Positions 1-6,859 of a stretch of 7,494 nt of DNA are shown in pieces. Position numbers and translations under genes: made by a program. Numbering within the stretch: the stretch's first letter is position 1; the number at the start of each line of letters is the position of its first letter. The notes below the pieces were generated by a model, which was not told the DNA's origin, did not search any database, and was given only the letters and a program-made list of their open reading frames with translations. The DNA comes from Methanobacteriota archaeon (GTDB lineage: Archaea > Thermoplasmatota > Poseidoniia > Poseidoniales > Poseidoniaceae), in assembly GCA_011525095.1 (NCBI GenBank), contig WTIV01000055.1, forward strand, positions 4,296 to 11,789, written 5' to 3'.

Positions 1-239
1 GTCATGTTTCTCAGTTGTTCTTCCACTTTAGGACATTCATCGCACCAATCTGCTCCAAAATACTCCACGAGGTGACTTGGTCTAGAAACACAAGTCTGAT
101 TTTCATCACAGTTCAAATCTACTATGACAACATCAGCGACATATCCTTCTGAATGTGCTCCCTGTATCCCGTGTGAGCTTGCCAAACCGGGTAAAAGCAT
201 GAGACTTGCAAACAAGCCGGCTAGAAGGACTGCTCTCAT
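1..239 (-). CDS. Secreted thioredoxin-like protein, partial (C-terminus beyond window)
   Basis: The first 79 residues are visible and the frame is open at the left edge. The ATG at 237-239 is chosen because it is followed directly by a signal peptide (Met-Arg, then a hydrophobic stretch to about residue 20, ending GLASSHG), so the protein should be exported. After a short strand-like segment come C44 and C50, then a thioredoxin-type active site, GADWCDECPKVEEQL, with C66 and C69 (CxxC = CDEC). The W before the first Cys and the P after the second are typical of the thioredoxin fold, whereas CDEC differs from the usual CGPC. A sequon (NQT) lies at 47-49. The gene is divergent from ctaA with 56 bases between starts. 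Inferred role: disulfide exchange outside the membrane, possibly for haem A synthase or oxidase assembly; a general thiol-disulfide or copper-chaperone-like role is equally possible. The family is clear, the substrate unknown. Confidence 0.8.
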   Translation of the reverse strand, partial: MRAVLLAGLFASLMLLPGLASSHGIQGAHSEGYVADVVIVDLNCDENQTCVSRPSHLVEYFGADWCDECPKVEEQLRNM

Positions 240-260
240 ATTGTCACGCAAGAAGTACAG

Positions 261-270
261 TTTGTTAAAA
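261..270. promoter_or_regulatory. Putative shared TATA-like element of the divergent thioredoxin-like/ctaA promoters
   Basis: The 56-base divergent gap has one clear A/T-rich patch, tttgttaaaa (minus strand ttttaacaaa). Its centre lies about 27 bases upstream of the minus-strand ATG and about 30 bases upstream of the ctaA ATG, which fits leaderless or nearly leaderless archaeal transcripts. Neither start has a Shine-Dalgarno sequence. Assignment rests on spacing and composition only. Confidence 0.4.
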
Positions 271-295
271 GGGAGCCTTTGTCCCCGTCGGATTA

Positions 296-1342
296 ATGGA
301 ATCCAAGTGGTACCGACGACCGTCCTCACTGCCTCTCGCTATTGCGATTATGGCAATGATGATCATCGTTGTTGGTGGTACAATCCGCATCTATGATGCT
401 GGCGAGTCTTGTCCAGATTGGCCACAGTGTTTCGGAACTTGGGGATTCGATGTTTCTGAGGAAGACCAGGGGATTTGGTATGATGAAACAGAAGAATATG
501 ATAGTAGGGGTCCAGAAAAGAGGTACACCACTTTTGAGATATTCATAGAATGGATACACCGCGTTCTAGCAAGCCTAATGGCCATCCCTGTATTAGCAAA
601 TTTCTTGATTATTCTCAAACGAAAAGAACTCTATGGAAGTTCATTGGTGAAGATATCTTTCTTCACAGGTATTCTACTAACTATACAAGGGATAGCAGGT
701 GCTGTGACAGTCAGATTTGATAACGCAGACTGGTCTGTTGCCTTACACCTAGGATTGGCTTGTTGTTTCGTGTTCATTCTATTGTGGCAGTTCTTTGCAA
801 TGCGAAAAATTGAGGGCGCCAAGTGGAAGGTATTCAATGTACCAAAGGCGTTCAAGGACAAGGAATTCAAGAGGTACAAAATTCTAACAGCCTCGATTTT
901 CTTGTTATTGATTCTCGGAGCATGGGTTTCGTCTTCACCAACCGGAAACATGGGCTGTTCTGTCGGCTTCCCTGACGGTTGGCCAAAGTGTCAAGGGGAT
1001 ATTCTTCCAAGTCTAGACAACAGCGGAGTGCTTGTTCAAATGGTTCACCGCATCGGTGCAGGAGTAGTTGGTATTGCACTAATTCTAGGAGTTATGAAGT
1101 TCAAAGAAACGGCAAGAGAGTTTGCAGTGAATGAAACTTACACCAAATGTTTGGACGGCGCAGGTGCTCTGTGGCTAACCAACGTCTTCGTGGGCGGCTT
1201 GTACGTAGTTGAGGCTAAAGTAGGTGATTTCCCGGAGGGATTATCACTACTACACCTCGTCCTTGGGGTTGCGAGTTTCCTAGTAGCGTCGGTTGGACTG
1301 ATGCTTTTGCAAATGAGCGAAGAAGGTGCCGAGGATGAGTGA
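296..1342 (+). CDS. ctaA: Haem A synthase (CtaA/COX15 family)
   Basis: This 348-residue membrane protein oxidises haem O to haem A for aa3-type cytochrome oxidase. About eight membrane helices are seen (near residues 14-30, 86-107, 118-138, 148-168, 195-211, 246-266, 288-306, 316-338), in the two-fold pseudo-repeat typical of the family. All four expected haem-ligand histidines are present: H88 (in EWIHR, with the family's conserved glutamate E85), H151, H251 (in VHRIG) and H320. Both extracytoplasmic cysteine pairs are present: C39/C45 in SCPDWPQC, and C221/C232, the latter with a longer spacing than usual. The loop at 52-80 is rich in acidic residues. The ATG has no Shine-Dalgarno sequence and lies about 26-35 bases behind a TATA-like patch, suggesting a leaderless message. 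The stop overlaps ctaB, so the two are almost certainly co-transcribed. Confidence 0.95.
   Translation: MESKWYRRPSSLPLAIAIMAMMIIVVGGTIRIYDAGESCPDWPQCFGTWGFDVSEEDQGIWYDETEEYDSRGPEKRYTTFEIFIEWIHRVLASLMAIPVLANFLIILKRKELYGSSLVKISFFTGILLTIQGIAGAVTVRFDNADWSVALHLGLACCFVFILLWQFFAMRKIEGAKWKVFNVPKAFKDKEFKRYKILTASIFLLLILGAWVSSSPTGNMGCSVGFPDGWPKCQGDILPSLDNSGVLVQMVHRIGAGVVGIALILGVMKFKETAREFAVNETYTKCLDGAGALWLTNVFVGGLYVVEAKVGDFPEGLSLLHLVLGVASFLVASVGLMLLQMSEEGAEDE
1323..1328 (+). promoter_or_regulatory. Shine-Dalgarno-like site for ctaB
   Basis: The hexamer aaggtg, inside the end of ctaA, matches the GGAGGTGA consensus and ends 6 bases before the ATG at 1335. It supports that ATG over the in-frame GTG at 1326, which is itself part of the site. 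This is the only start in the window with a convincing Shine-Dalgarno site, as expected for an internal gene of an operon in an organism that otherwise uses leaderless starts. Confidence 0.55.
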
Positions 1343-2414
1343 GAAGCCCGGCATTGTGACAATATACCTTCAACTGATGAAACTCAGAGTCGTAATCTTG
1401 CTTCAGATTACGGCAATATGTGCAATAATAGCACATGACTTGATGGTTCGAAGTGATTCGATTAGCGGGGATAGGAGTTGGTTAGAGACCCTCGAAGCTT
1501 GTGTTGTAACGCTTGTTGGAGGAACACTAGCCGCAGGTGGCTCGAATGCGATTAACATGGTCTATGACAGAGACATCGACCCTGGTATGTCAAGGACAAG
1601 AACGAGACCAATACCAAACGGTTGGATTTCTCCAAATCATGCACTTTTGTTCGGTATAATCATCGCACTAGTTGGAAGTGCAATATTCATCCCATACCAT
1701 TGGAAAGCAGCTTTTTGGTCGCTATTTTCAGTGTTATTCTACGTATTAATTTACACAATTTGGCTCAAAAGAAGGACTCCTCAAAATATCGTAATCGGCG
1801 GAATAGCAGGATCTACTCCTCCTCTTATTGGATGGATTGTTGCGTCAGCAAGTACAATCCCTTCAAACATGAATCCCTTTGACCTGGGCTCTCCCGTGCC
1901 TTGGATGCTATTTTTCCTGATTTTTGCTTGGACACCACCTCATTTCTGGGCACTGGCTCTCTACAGAAGTGGAGAATACGGGAAAGTTGGAGTGCCAATG
2001 ATGCCGGATGTTAAAGGACCAGAGAGGACACTTAACGAGTCAAAGATCTATTGCATTTTGCTATTCTTCATTGGCTCTGTTCCTTGTTTTTGGCCTGGTT
2101 CAGGTTTGCCTCTAGCATGGGCATTTATCGCAGGTATCCTCACACTTTGGTATTCAATCTCAGTTTGGCGAATCGACCCGAATGAGGAACTTGATTCAAA
2201 CGGTAGAATGCCACTAGCATTTGCATCATTCATGCGGTCTTTGGGATACCTTGCATGGATGTTTATCGCATTCGTTTACATCGTCGCAGTACCAAGTGAA
2301 TATGTCTGGTACTTCGCAGGCGCATTCATCCTCGCAGTGCCTGGAGTAAACGCCCTTGCTATCGGTTGGAAGGATTCAGCAGGAAAGAATCGAAAGGTTC
2401 TGAATGCAGAGTAA
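1335..2414 (+). CDS. ctaB: Protohaem IX farnesyltransferase (haem O synthase)
   Basis: This 359-residue UbiA-family membrane prenyltransferase transfers farnesyl from farnesyl diphosphate to the haem B vinyl group, making haem O, the substrate of CtaA. The first Asp-rich motif NxxxDxxxD is intact (N74, D78, D82 in NMVYDRDID), followed by the RTRTRPIPNG signature. GGIAGSTPPLIGW (155-167) and AWTPPHFWALAL (198-209) are hallmarks of the CtaB branch. The second polar motif, VGVPMMPDVKGPERT (218-232), matches the family's PMLPVVKG region. Several hydrophobic helices cover the rest, and the length is only modestly above typical bacterial CtaB (about 300). The ATG overlaps the ctaA stop by 8 bases. 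An upstream in-frame GTG at 1326 would add three residues and is less likely. Together with ctaA this implies that the organism builds an A-type haem-copper oxidase; no oxidase subunit gene is in the window. Confidence 0.95.
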   Translation: MSEKPGIVTIYLQLMKLRVVILLQITAICAIIAHDLMVRSDSISGDRSWLETLEACVVTLVGGTLAAGGSNAINMVYDRDIDPGMSRTRTRPIPNGWISPNHALLFGIIIALVGSAIFIPYHWKAAFWSLFSVLFYVLIYTIWLKRRTPQNIVIGGIAGSTPPLIGWIVASASTIPSNMNPFDLGSPVPWMLFFLIFAWTPPHFWALALYRSGEYGKVGVPMMPDVKGPERTLNESKIYCILLFFIGSVPCFWPGSGLPLAWAFIAGILTLWYSISVWRIDPNEELDSNGRMPLAFASFMRSLGYLAWMFIAFVYIVAVPSEYVWYFAGAFILAVPGVNALAIGWKDSAGKNRKVLNAE

Positions 2415-2501
2415 TCATGAACTGAATAGGCCGCTCCATTCGCCGTTTTCCCAGCAATCAGAGCTTGTCGAGGTCCTGTCGTATTGATTAAATGAATTTG
2501 A

Positions 2502-2514
2502 TTTTTTAAAAAAA
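2502..2514. terminator. Bidirectional T-tract terminator
   Basis: Six T followed by seven A, so each strand has an oligo-T run. On the plus strand the T6 (2502-2507) lies about 90 bases after the ctaB stop and is the best candidate for ending the ctaA-ctaB message. On the minus strand the T7 is a second stop behind tRNA-Ser. Archaeal termination commonly uses T-rich runs without a hairpin, and I see no strong stem here. Confidence 0.5.
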
Positions 2515-2543
2515 TAGATTAAAATCATGTCAAAATGCGGGGT

Positions 2544-2551
2544 AAAAAAAA
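2544..2551 (-). terminator. T8 terminator of tRNA-Ser
   Basis: Eight A on the plus strand give a T8 run on the minus strand, about 20 bases past the 3' end of the tRNA. The position and length fit an archaeal oligo-T terminator for the tRNA transcript. Confidence 0.5.
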
Positions 2552-2570
2552 CCACAACTAGGTTGATTTG

Positions 2571-2656
2571 TGGCGCGGCGAGGGGGATTCGAACCCCCGT
2601 GGGAAGACCCATCGGATTAGCAATCCGACGCAATGGCCAGGCTATGCGATCGCCGC
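2571..2656 (-). tRNA. tRNA-Ser (anticodon GCT)
   Basis: The minus strand folds into a full class II cloverleaf of 86 bases including an encoded CCA (2571-2573). The acceptor stem GCGGCGA/TCGCCGC pairs over 7 bp, with discriminator G73, as expected for serine. The anticodon stem TCGGA/TCCGA encloses loop TTGCTAA, giving anticodon GCT, which reads AGC and AGT codons. The long variable arm TGGG-TCTT-CCCA is diagnostic of Ser/Leu-type tRNAs. The T arm is GGGGG-TTCGAAT-CCCCC. The D arm is a 3-bp GCA/TGC stem with GG in the loop. No intron is present. It lies 50 bases downstream of the large surface-protein gene on the same strand, but probably has its own promoter. Confidence 0.97.
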
Positions 2657-2680
2657 AGGCATTCGGCCCACTTTGCTATT

Positions 2681-2690
2681 TGAGATAAAG
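2681..2690 (-). promoter_or_regulatory. Possible TATA box of tRNA-Ser
   Basis: The minus strand reads ctttatctca 25-34 bases upstream of the tRNA 5' end, the expected distance for an archaeal TATA box. It is the most A/T-rich element in the 50-base gap behind the surface-protein gene. Support is positional only; the tRNA could also be processed from read-through. Confidence 0.35.
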
Positions 2691-2706
2691 CAGACGGTTA
2701 GAAATT

Positions 2707-5658
2707 TCAGTTGAAGAAATCTTGGAAATCTTCATCTAAGTCTGCAGGTTGATTGCCCTTGCGTCTTGCAATCACTCTCTTGAGTCGGCTCCTTTTCTTC
2801 AAAATGATAGGCAGACCAATGAAATTGATTAGGACAGTAATTAGCAATACGAACCCAGCAATTTGGAAGTTTTCTACAGTAGTATACTCTTCGAGTTCTC
2901 CAAGCCATTCGACTCCATAAGGTGGCTCTTCAGGAGCAGGAGGCTCTGGAATCAAATGTTGGTTGTACTGCCAATATTCATCCTCAATGTACACACGCTC
3001 AACGTTCTGTGATGGATAACTGACGAGAGTTTGCTCGTTTCCAACTTGGTCCATCGGCGTCAAAATGTAGTAGTATGTTCTGTAGGGAGCTATACCATCG
3101 AAGTCGGTACCGTTCTGAAGGAAAGTACCTTTTTCGCCTGGAACATTCCTCAATCCAGTTGCTATTGGTTCGATGAATCTCACGTCGACCTCTTCTGGCT
3201 TTGCTTCGACTCTGTATAGGTTCCACAGGATTTCTCCGTCTGGTTCATTATCTGGCCATGTCCAACTCAAAGTTAGTTCGTAGCACTTATTCCAGTCAAG
3301 ATACAAGTCATGGCAGGAGGTTTTGTTGCTGAATACTACGGATGAAGAAAACTGGCTAACAGATGCCACAGGGTCGATTGCATCCCCACAGGTAAGGCCG
3401 GGTTGTCCATCGACTAATGTCACCTTGGCGTTCAGGTAATCTGGATTACCTGTACGGTCTGTCGGAATTAGCGCATAAGATGAGCAAATACCAGTCTCTA
3501 GTTCTCTCTCATCCGTCCAGGACGACTCTGTTCCAGCCAAGGTTGCAGACAGTGCTCCCTGCATCAGGCCCTCCCAAACGAATTGGCTGGATGTCTCTTC
3601 AGGATTGGGGAAATATGTGGATGCGGTGATTGGACTTGTGACTCTGTATATCTTCCAACCTCCGAAGTAAGGATTGTCCGTATCACCAGTAGCATTCCAG
3701 TCTAGTTTCATCTTTCCGTCAGGAAGCAGTGTTATCACTGGATTTGAAAGATTGATCTCGGGTGAGGGTAACTCTCCAATCACTAGCAAATCCATGTTTT
3801 CAGTAATGTGGACTCTAACAGTATCATTGTCGATCAGTTGGAAGTAATTCTCTGTGTCTAAGGCCGACCAATCTGCAAAATTAAAGTCATCCAATTGACG
3901 TACTGCAATGGAATCTCTAGGAACGTTGTCCGGGATTAGCTCAGATAATTTTAGATCAAATTCCATCCAGTCCATTCCAGCAGTTGCTTCTTCGGTGGTC
4001 GGCACAACATCAACTGAAATCCGTAGCAATGCTTCAAGTCCGGGTCCGGGGCCATAATTTATCCCTGCTACAGGATAATCGTATTCCGCTATACCAATAG
4101 CGTGTGTTCTAGTAACTGCTGAACCAATAAGCCAGTCTCCAGTGCTGATGTCTGTGCTATTGAATATGGTGACCAATGAGGTTGCAGTCTCTCTTTGACT
4201 TGTGGCATCAGTAACTCTTGCAGATATGTAGTGGTCACCTAGGCCTAATTGACTTGCAGGAATCGATATTGTTCTTCCTGCACCCAGAGGTTTCACACCT
4301 TCTTGCCACCATGTAAAGTTGAGTGGAGAAGCAGCAGTTGGTGCGTTCCTAATGCTCAAAGTTATATTGTCTGCTGTATTGTAAGTTCCGTAGAAGTTAC
4401 TCTGCTCAATAACAGGTTCAATATCTCCACGAACAACCTCTGCATCCACGTTCAAAACATTGTCAGAAGGCTTAGCATCAATTCCTTCGTTTAGGGCCTC
4501 GCTAACGAATACCTTCAATTTCTTATCACCAAGGTGGTTGATATCAAAGACGCATTCATGGCTTTCAGCGGGCTTAATTTCGTCTGGATAGCAATCCTGC
4601 TCGGAGTCAACTTGTTCTTCCAAATCCATTACTGTAAACCTAACAAGTGGCTGTACAACAGAATGGTTGCCTAGGTTTGTGACGGTTACTGCAACGCTAT
4701 TGTCTCCATAGAAATAGTCAGCAGAGGTAGGTGCGTTTTTCGGATACATCGAAGTAATCTGTAGGTCAATAGTGTCATCAAAAATGACAGTTACTGATTG
4801 CAAATCGTTGAACGAGTTCATGTCCCCAAATGGCGTTCCAATCGAGTTGATAATTCCGAATTCAAGTTCGAATACGCCCTCTGTGTCATGGTTTAGAGGA
4901 GGCATTTCTCTAGTAAATTGGACAGTTCCCCAATCAGGTAAGTTCGAGTACGTTATTGTGGAATTTGACTTTTCTATACCGTCTTGTCCAATTAATCTCC
5001 AACCTAAATCCGCTTCTAGACCACATGTGCCACATGAGTTAACAATACCGCTAATATCCATCACGTAGTCAGTTTCTGTGTTTAGAATAAGTTCGCCATC
5101 ATATACCGCTAAATCTGATAATTGTTCAATTGGGTTCTGAGGTTCAAAGATTACGTCTACAAGACTCTGAGTTAAGTGGAATGTGTAGATTCCAACGTCG
5201 TTTGAAGGGTTTGTGTCAGAGTCTATAAATCGGTATACTAAGGTGAAAGTACCTTCGTCACCATTAGGTGAAAATGTACTTGGGAATGTGTAATTTACAG
5301 ATTCACCAACTTGTAACGGTTCGATTGTTCCGGCACCGTAGTCTTCTCTATCGTTGAAACAAGAGATCTCATCTTGTACTCCTTCGCAGACAAACCACTC
5401 AATAGACCTGGCTTGTGTATTGTAAAAGAATCCGGAATTTTTTACTTGCACTTCTAGGTCCACAGAGTCCCAAGAACTCATACTCAGGTTATCCATTGGA
5501 TATATTGTAGTGGTTATTTCATAATCTCCACTTACATTCGCAGAGGCCGTTGGGCTAAGCGCAATTCCTCCTAGAGTAGAGAGCAGCAATAGTCCAACCA
5601 AGCCGATACTCTTCTTTGAAGAGTGTATATTGGATACAGCATGCGCGCTGGACATCAT
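2707..5658 (-). CDS. Large membrane-anchored surface protein with CARDB/Ig-like and FN3-like domains
   Basis: This 983-residue protein was not recognised as a named family. The start is the first of two adjacent ATGs (5658, 5655), because a signal peptide follows at once: SKKSIGLVGLLLLSTLGG, then a likely cleavage at SPTASA|NV near residue 40. The frame stays open upstream to an ATG at 5799, but that would bury the signal. From about 48 to 165 and 298 to 405 there are CARDB-like beta segments (VDLEVQVKNSG; VAVTVTNLGNHS). A glycine-rich segment (GPGPG near 536-540) leads into a further beta domain to about 630. Two FN3-like domains follow, near 640-748 (LDWNAT...GWKIYRV) and 782-888 (LSWTWPD...WNLYRV). 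Next come a Pro/Glu linker (PEPPAPEEPP, 904-913), a membrane helix (931-953) and a basic then acidic tail. Thirteen N-glycosylation sequons and several close Cys pairs (for example CGTC at 209-212) fit an exported ectodomain. Its role, perhaps adhesion or envelope structure, is inferred. Confidence 0.85.
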   Translation of the reverse strand: MMSSAHAVSNIHSSKKSIGLVGLLLLSTLGGIALSPTASANVSGDYEITTTIYPMDNLSMSSWDSVDLEVQVKNSGFFYNTQARSIEWFVCEGVQDEISCFNDREDYGAGTIEPLQVGESVNYTFPSTFSPNGDEGTFTLVYRFIDSDTNPSNDVGIYTFHLTQSLVDVIFEPQNPIEQLSDLAVYDGELILNTETDYVMDISGIVNSCGTCGLEADLGWRLIGQDGIEKSNSTITYSNLPDWGTVQFTREMPPLNHDTEGVFELEFGIINSIGTPFGDMNSFNDLQSVTVIFDDTIDLQITSMYPKNAPTSADYFYGDNSVAVTVTNLGNHSVVQPLVRFTVMDLEEQVDSEQDCYPDEIKPAESHECVFDINHLGDKKLKVFVSEALNEGIDAKPSDNVLNVDAEVVRGDIEPVIEQSNFYGTYNTADNITLSIRNAPTAASPLNFTWWQEGVKPLGAGRTISIPASQLGLGDHYISARVTDATSQRETATSLVTIFNSTDISTGDWLIGSAVTRTHAIGIAEYDYPVAGINYGPGPGLEALLRISVDVVPTTEEATAGMDWMEFDLKLSELIPDNVPRDSIAVRQLDDFNFADWSALDTENYFQLIDNDTVRVHITENMDLLVIGELPSPEINLSNPVITLLPDGKMKLDWNATGDTDNPYFGGWKIYRVTSPITASTYFPNPEETSSQFVWEGLMQGALSATLAGTESSWTDERELETGICSSYALIPTDRTGNPDYLNAKVTLVDGQPGLTCGDAIDPVASVSQFSSSVVFSNKTSCHDLYLDWNKCYELTLSWTWPDNEPDGEILWNLYRVEAKPEEVDVRFIEPIATGLRNVPGEKGTFLQNGTDFDGIAPYRTYYYILTPMDQVGNEQTLVSYPSQNVERVYIEDEYWQYNQHLIPEPPAPEEPPYGVEWLGELEEYTTVENFQIAGFVLLITVLINFIGLPIILKKRSRLKRVIARRKGNQPADLDEDFQDFFN

Positions 5659-5679
5659 GTTGTCCTGCCATCCGTCCCT

Positions 5680-5687
5680 CAAATAGC
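5680..5687 (-). promoter_or_regulatory. Possible TATA box of the large surface-protein gene
   Basis: On the minus strand the A/T-rich octamer ctcaaata/tatttgag lies about 22-29 bases upstream of the ATG at 5658. This spacing supports a leaderless start there. No Shine-Dalgarno sequence precedes the ATG pair. Sequence match to a TATA consensus is only moderate. Confidence 0.35.
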
Positions 5688-5779
5688 AATCGGTGACTAA
5701 CGTCTGTTTTTGCTCAATTGTGAAGATTAAGCCAAATTCCAGCGACACCCTCATGACCGTTCTTTCACTCCCACTAAAC

Positions 5780-6859
5780 ATGCTGAGGGGCAATTGCACT
5801 CGTAATTCCGCTCAGGATAACGAAGAAGGCGTTGTAGCAGTTGTAGAATTTCTTTCGGCATTCACCCTATTCCTGATGATACTAACCGCGTTTATGTCGC
5901 TTGCACAGTTGGAATTGGGTACTAACGACCCTTACTCTGACCTAATCGATAGGTCTGCAGTGGACGGACTTGACAGGTTGACAAACGGGGAGGGATGGTT
6001 TGTTCCTTACAACGATGGAGTAAGGGACCAAGCAAATTCGACAAAAGACTGGCACCAAATTTCTGTTGTAAATTTGTACGAAGGAGTACTTCAGCCAGGT
6101 ATAGTTAGCAATGGTGTACTAGATTTAGAAAGGGTCAATGCATTGTCAAATGTGAGCATTGAAGCAATGACAGGTGGCTTAGGATTGTCTGATGACCTTC
6201 AAGTCAGACTGCTAATACAAGTAGAGAGCTCAAATGAGAGTGAAAGGGTCGGTGAAGTGTTGTTCGATGGAGGTTCTGACAGGTCGACTGCTACAACATC
6301 TTCTGTCGCAAGTCGAAGTTTCATCAGCGGAAATGAGGTTATCTCTGTTAGTCTAGAGGTGCACGATGGTGGTAAAGCGCCCAAGGTTTTGAGAATCACC
6401 GAAGTATCTCCTCGTCCTTCAGGCGGTTCACCAGAATGGATAGAGGTTCAGAACTACAACGGCTTCGCATTGTCTCTCAAAGGATGGTCGTTCGAAAGAA
6501 GTGGTACCGCCGGCTCAAGCGACTATCTCTACAAAGAAGGAGTAGTTCCAGGAGGAGGATTAGTCCTGTTTAGCGGTGATCCTGATTCACAAGTAAAAGG
6601 AAATGCTAGCGTAGTCTACGACTTAGGCTCTACAGGCTTCCTCGGAGTAGGCTCGGTTAGCGGTCTAGACGACAACTCCGGCAGACTTCGTTTACTGTTC
6701 GCAGAGGAGGATGAAGGGGTGGGCACTCAAGTCTGTAGAATTGACTGGAATCCTGCAACCGGTATCTTACAAGATAACACACTAATCTGGAATGGCGGCC
6801 CTCCGAGCCAAGCTAATTCTTGGAACCTTTCCGATTCGCCAACTCCCGGTGAAGTCTGA
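5780..6859 (+). CDS. Pilin/TadE-like N-terminus fused to C-terminal lamin-tail domain
   Basis: This 359-residue protein begins with a short basic, polar leader (MLRGNCTRNSAQDNEEG). A hydrophobic helix follows (VVAVVEFLSAF onward, about 18-42) with an embedded glutamate (E23). This is the layout of a class III signal or TadE-like segment, with possible prepilin-peptidase cleavage after G17. Residues 45-200 are a polar region of unknown fold with NST, NVS and NES sequons. Residues about 202-359 form a lamin-tail domain: ITEVSPRPSGGSPEWIEVQN, then LSLKGWSF, VPGGGLVLFSG, and a terminal SDSPTPGEV, which matches the usual PTPG ending of that fold. An in-frame ATG at 5753 would add nine residues; it has a weak A/T patch at 5726-5730 upstream, so the start is not certain. 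The gene is divergent from the large surface protein and 53 bases before the KaiC-like gene. Function is inferred as a surface filament subunit or anchored binding protein. Confidence 0.8.
   Translation: MLRGNCTRNSAQDNEEGVVAVVEFLSAFTLFLMILTAFMSLAQLELGTNDPYSDLIDRSAVDGLDRLTNGEGWFVPYNDGVRDQANSTKDWHQISVVNLYEGVLQPGIVSNGVLDLERVNALSNVSIEAMTGGLGLSDDLQVRLLIQVESSNESERVGEVLFDGGSDRSTATTSSVASRSFISGNEVISVSLEVHDGGKAPKVLRITEVSPRPSGGSPEWIEVQNYNGFALSLKGWSFERSGTAGSSDYLYKEGVVPGGGLVLFSGDPDSQVKGNASVVYDLGSTGFLGVGSVSGLDDNSGRLRLLFAEEDEGVGTQVCRIDWNPATGILQDNTLIWNGGPPSQANSWNLSDSPTPGEV

Noticed and set aside
124..396. A 90-residue plus-strand open frame across the left divergent gap
   Set aside because: It runs antisense to the signal peptide and upstream part of the thioredoxin-like gene, through the promoter gap and into ctaA in another frame, with no domain features.
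631..951. A 106-residue open frame on the minus strand within ctaA
   Set aside because: It is a shadow of the ctaA coding frame, which holds all four haem-ligand histidines; no signal or motif is seen in the antisense reading.
2415..2633. A 72-residue open frame on the minus strand in the ctaB/tRNA gap
   Set aside because: It starts inside tRNA-Ser and runs through the T-tract terminators; the tRNA fold fully explains the sequence.
2646..2653. GCGATCGC palindrome, like the cyanobacterial HIP1 octamer
   Set aside because: It lies wholly within tRNA-Ser at the acceptor/D-arm junction and occurs once, so it is explained by the tRNA.
2673..2684. 12-base sequence TTGCTATTTGAG, found inverted at 5678-5689
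   Set aside because: The two copies lie near the tRNA and surface-protein promoters, but a few 12-base matches are expected by chance in a window of this size and they sit at different distances from their genes.
2707..5658. Possible CRISPR array, transposon or tandem repeat in the long minus-strand region
   Set aside because: The region is one continuous reading frame of diverse domains; I saw no regularly spaced repeats, terminal inverted repeats or transposase motifs there or elsewhere.
5659..5799. A 47-residue N-terminal extension of the large surface protein
   Set aside because: It would place the clear signal peptide about 65 residues inside the protein and overlap the start of the divergent gene; the ATG pair at 5655-5658 is better.
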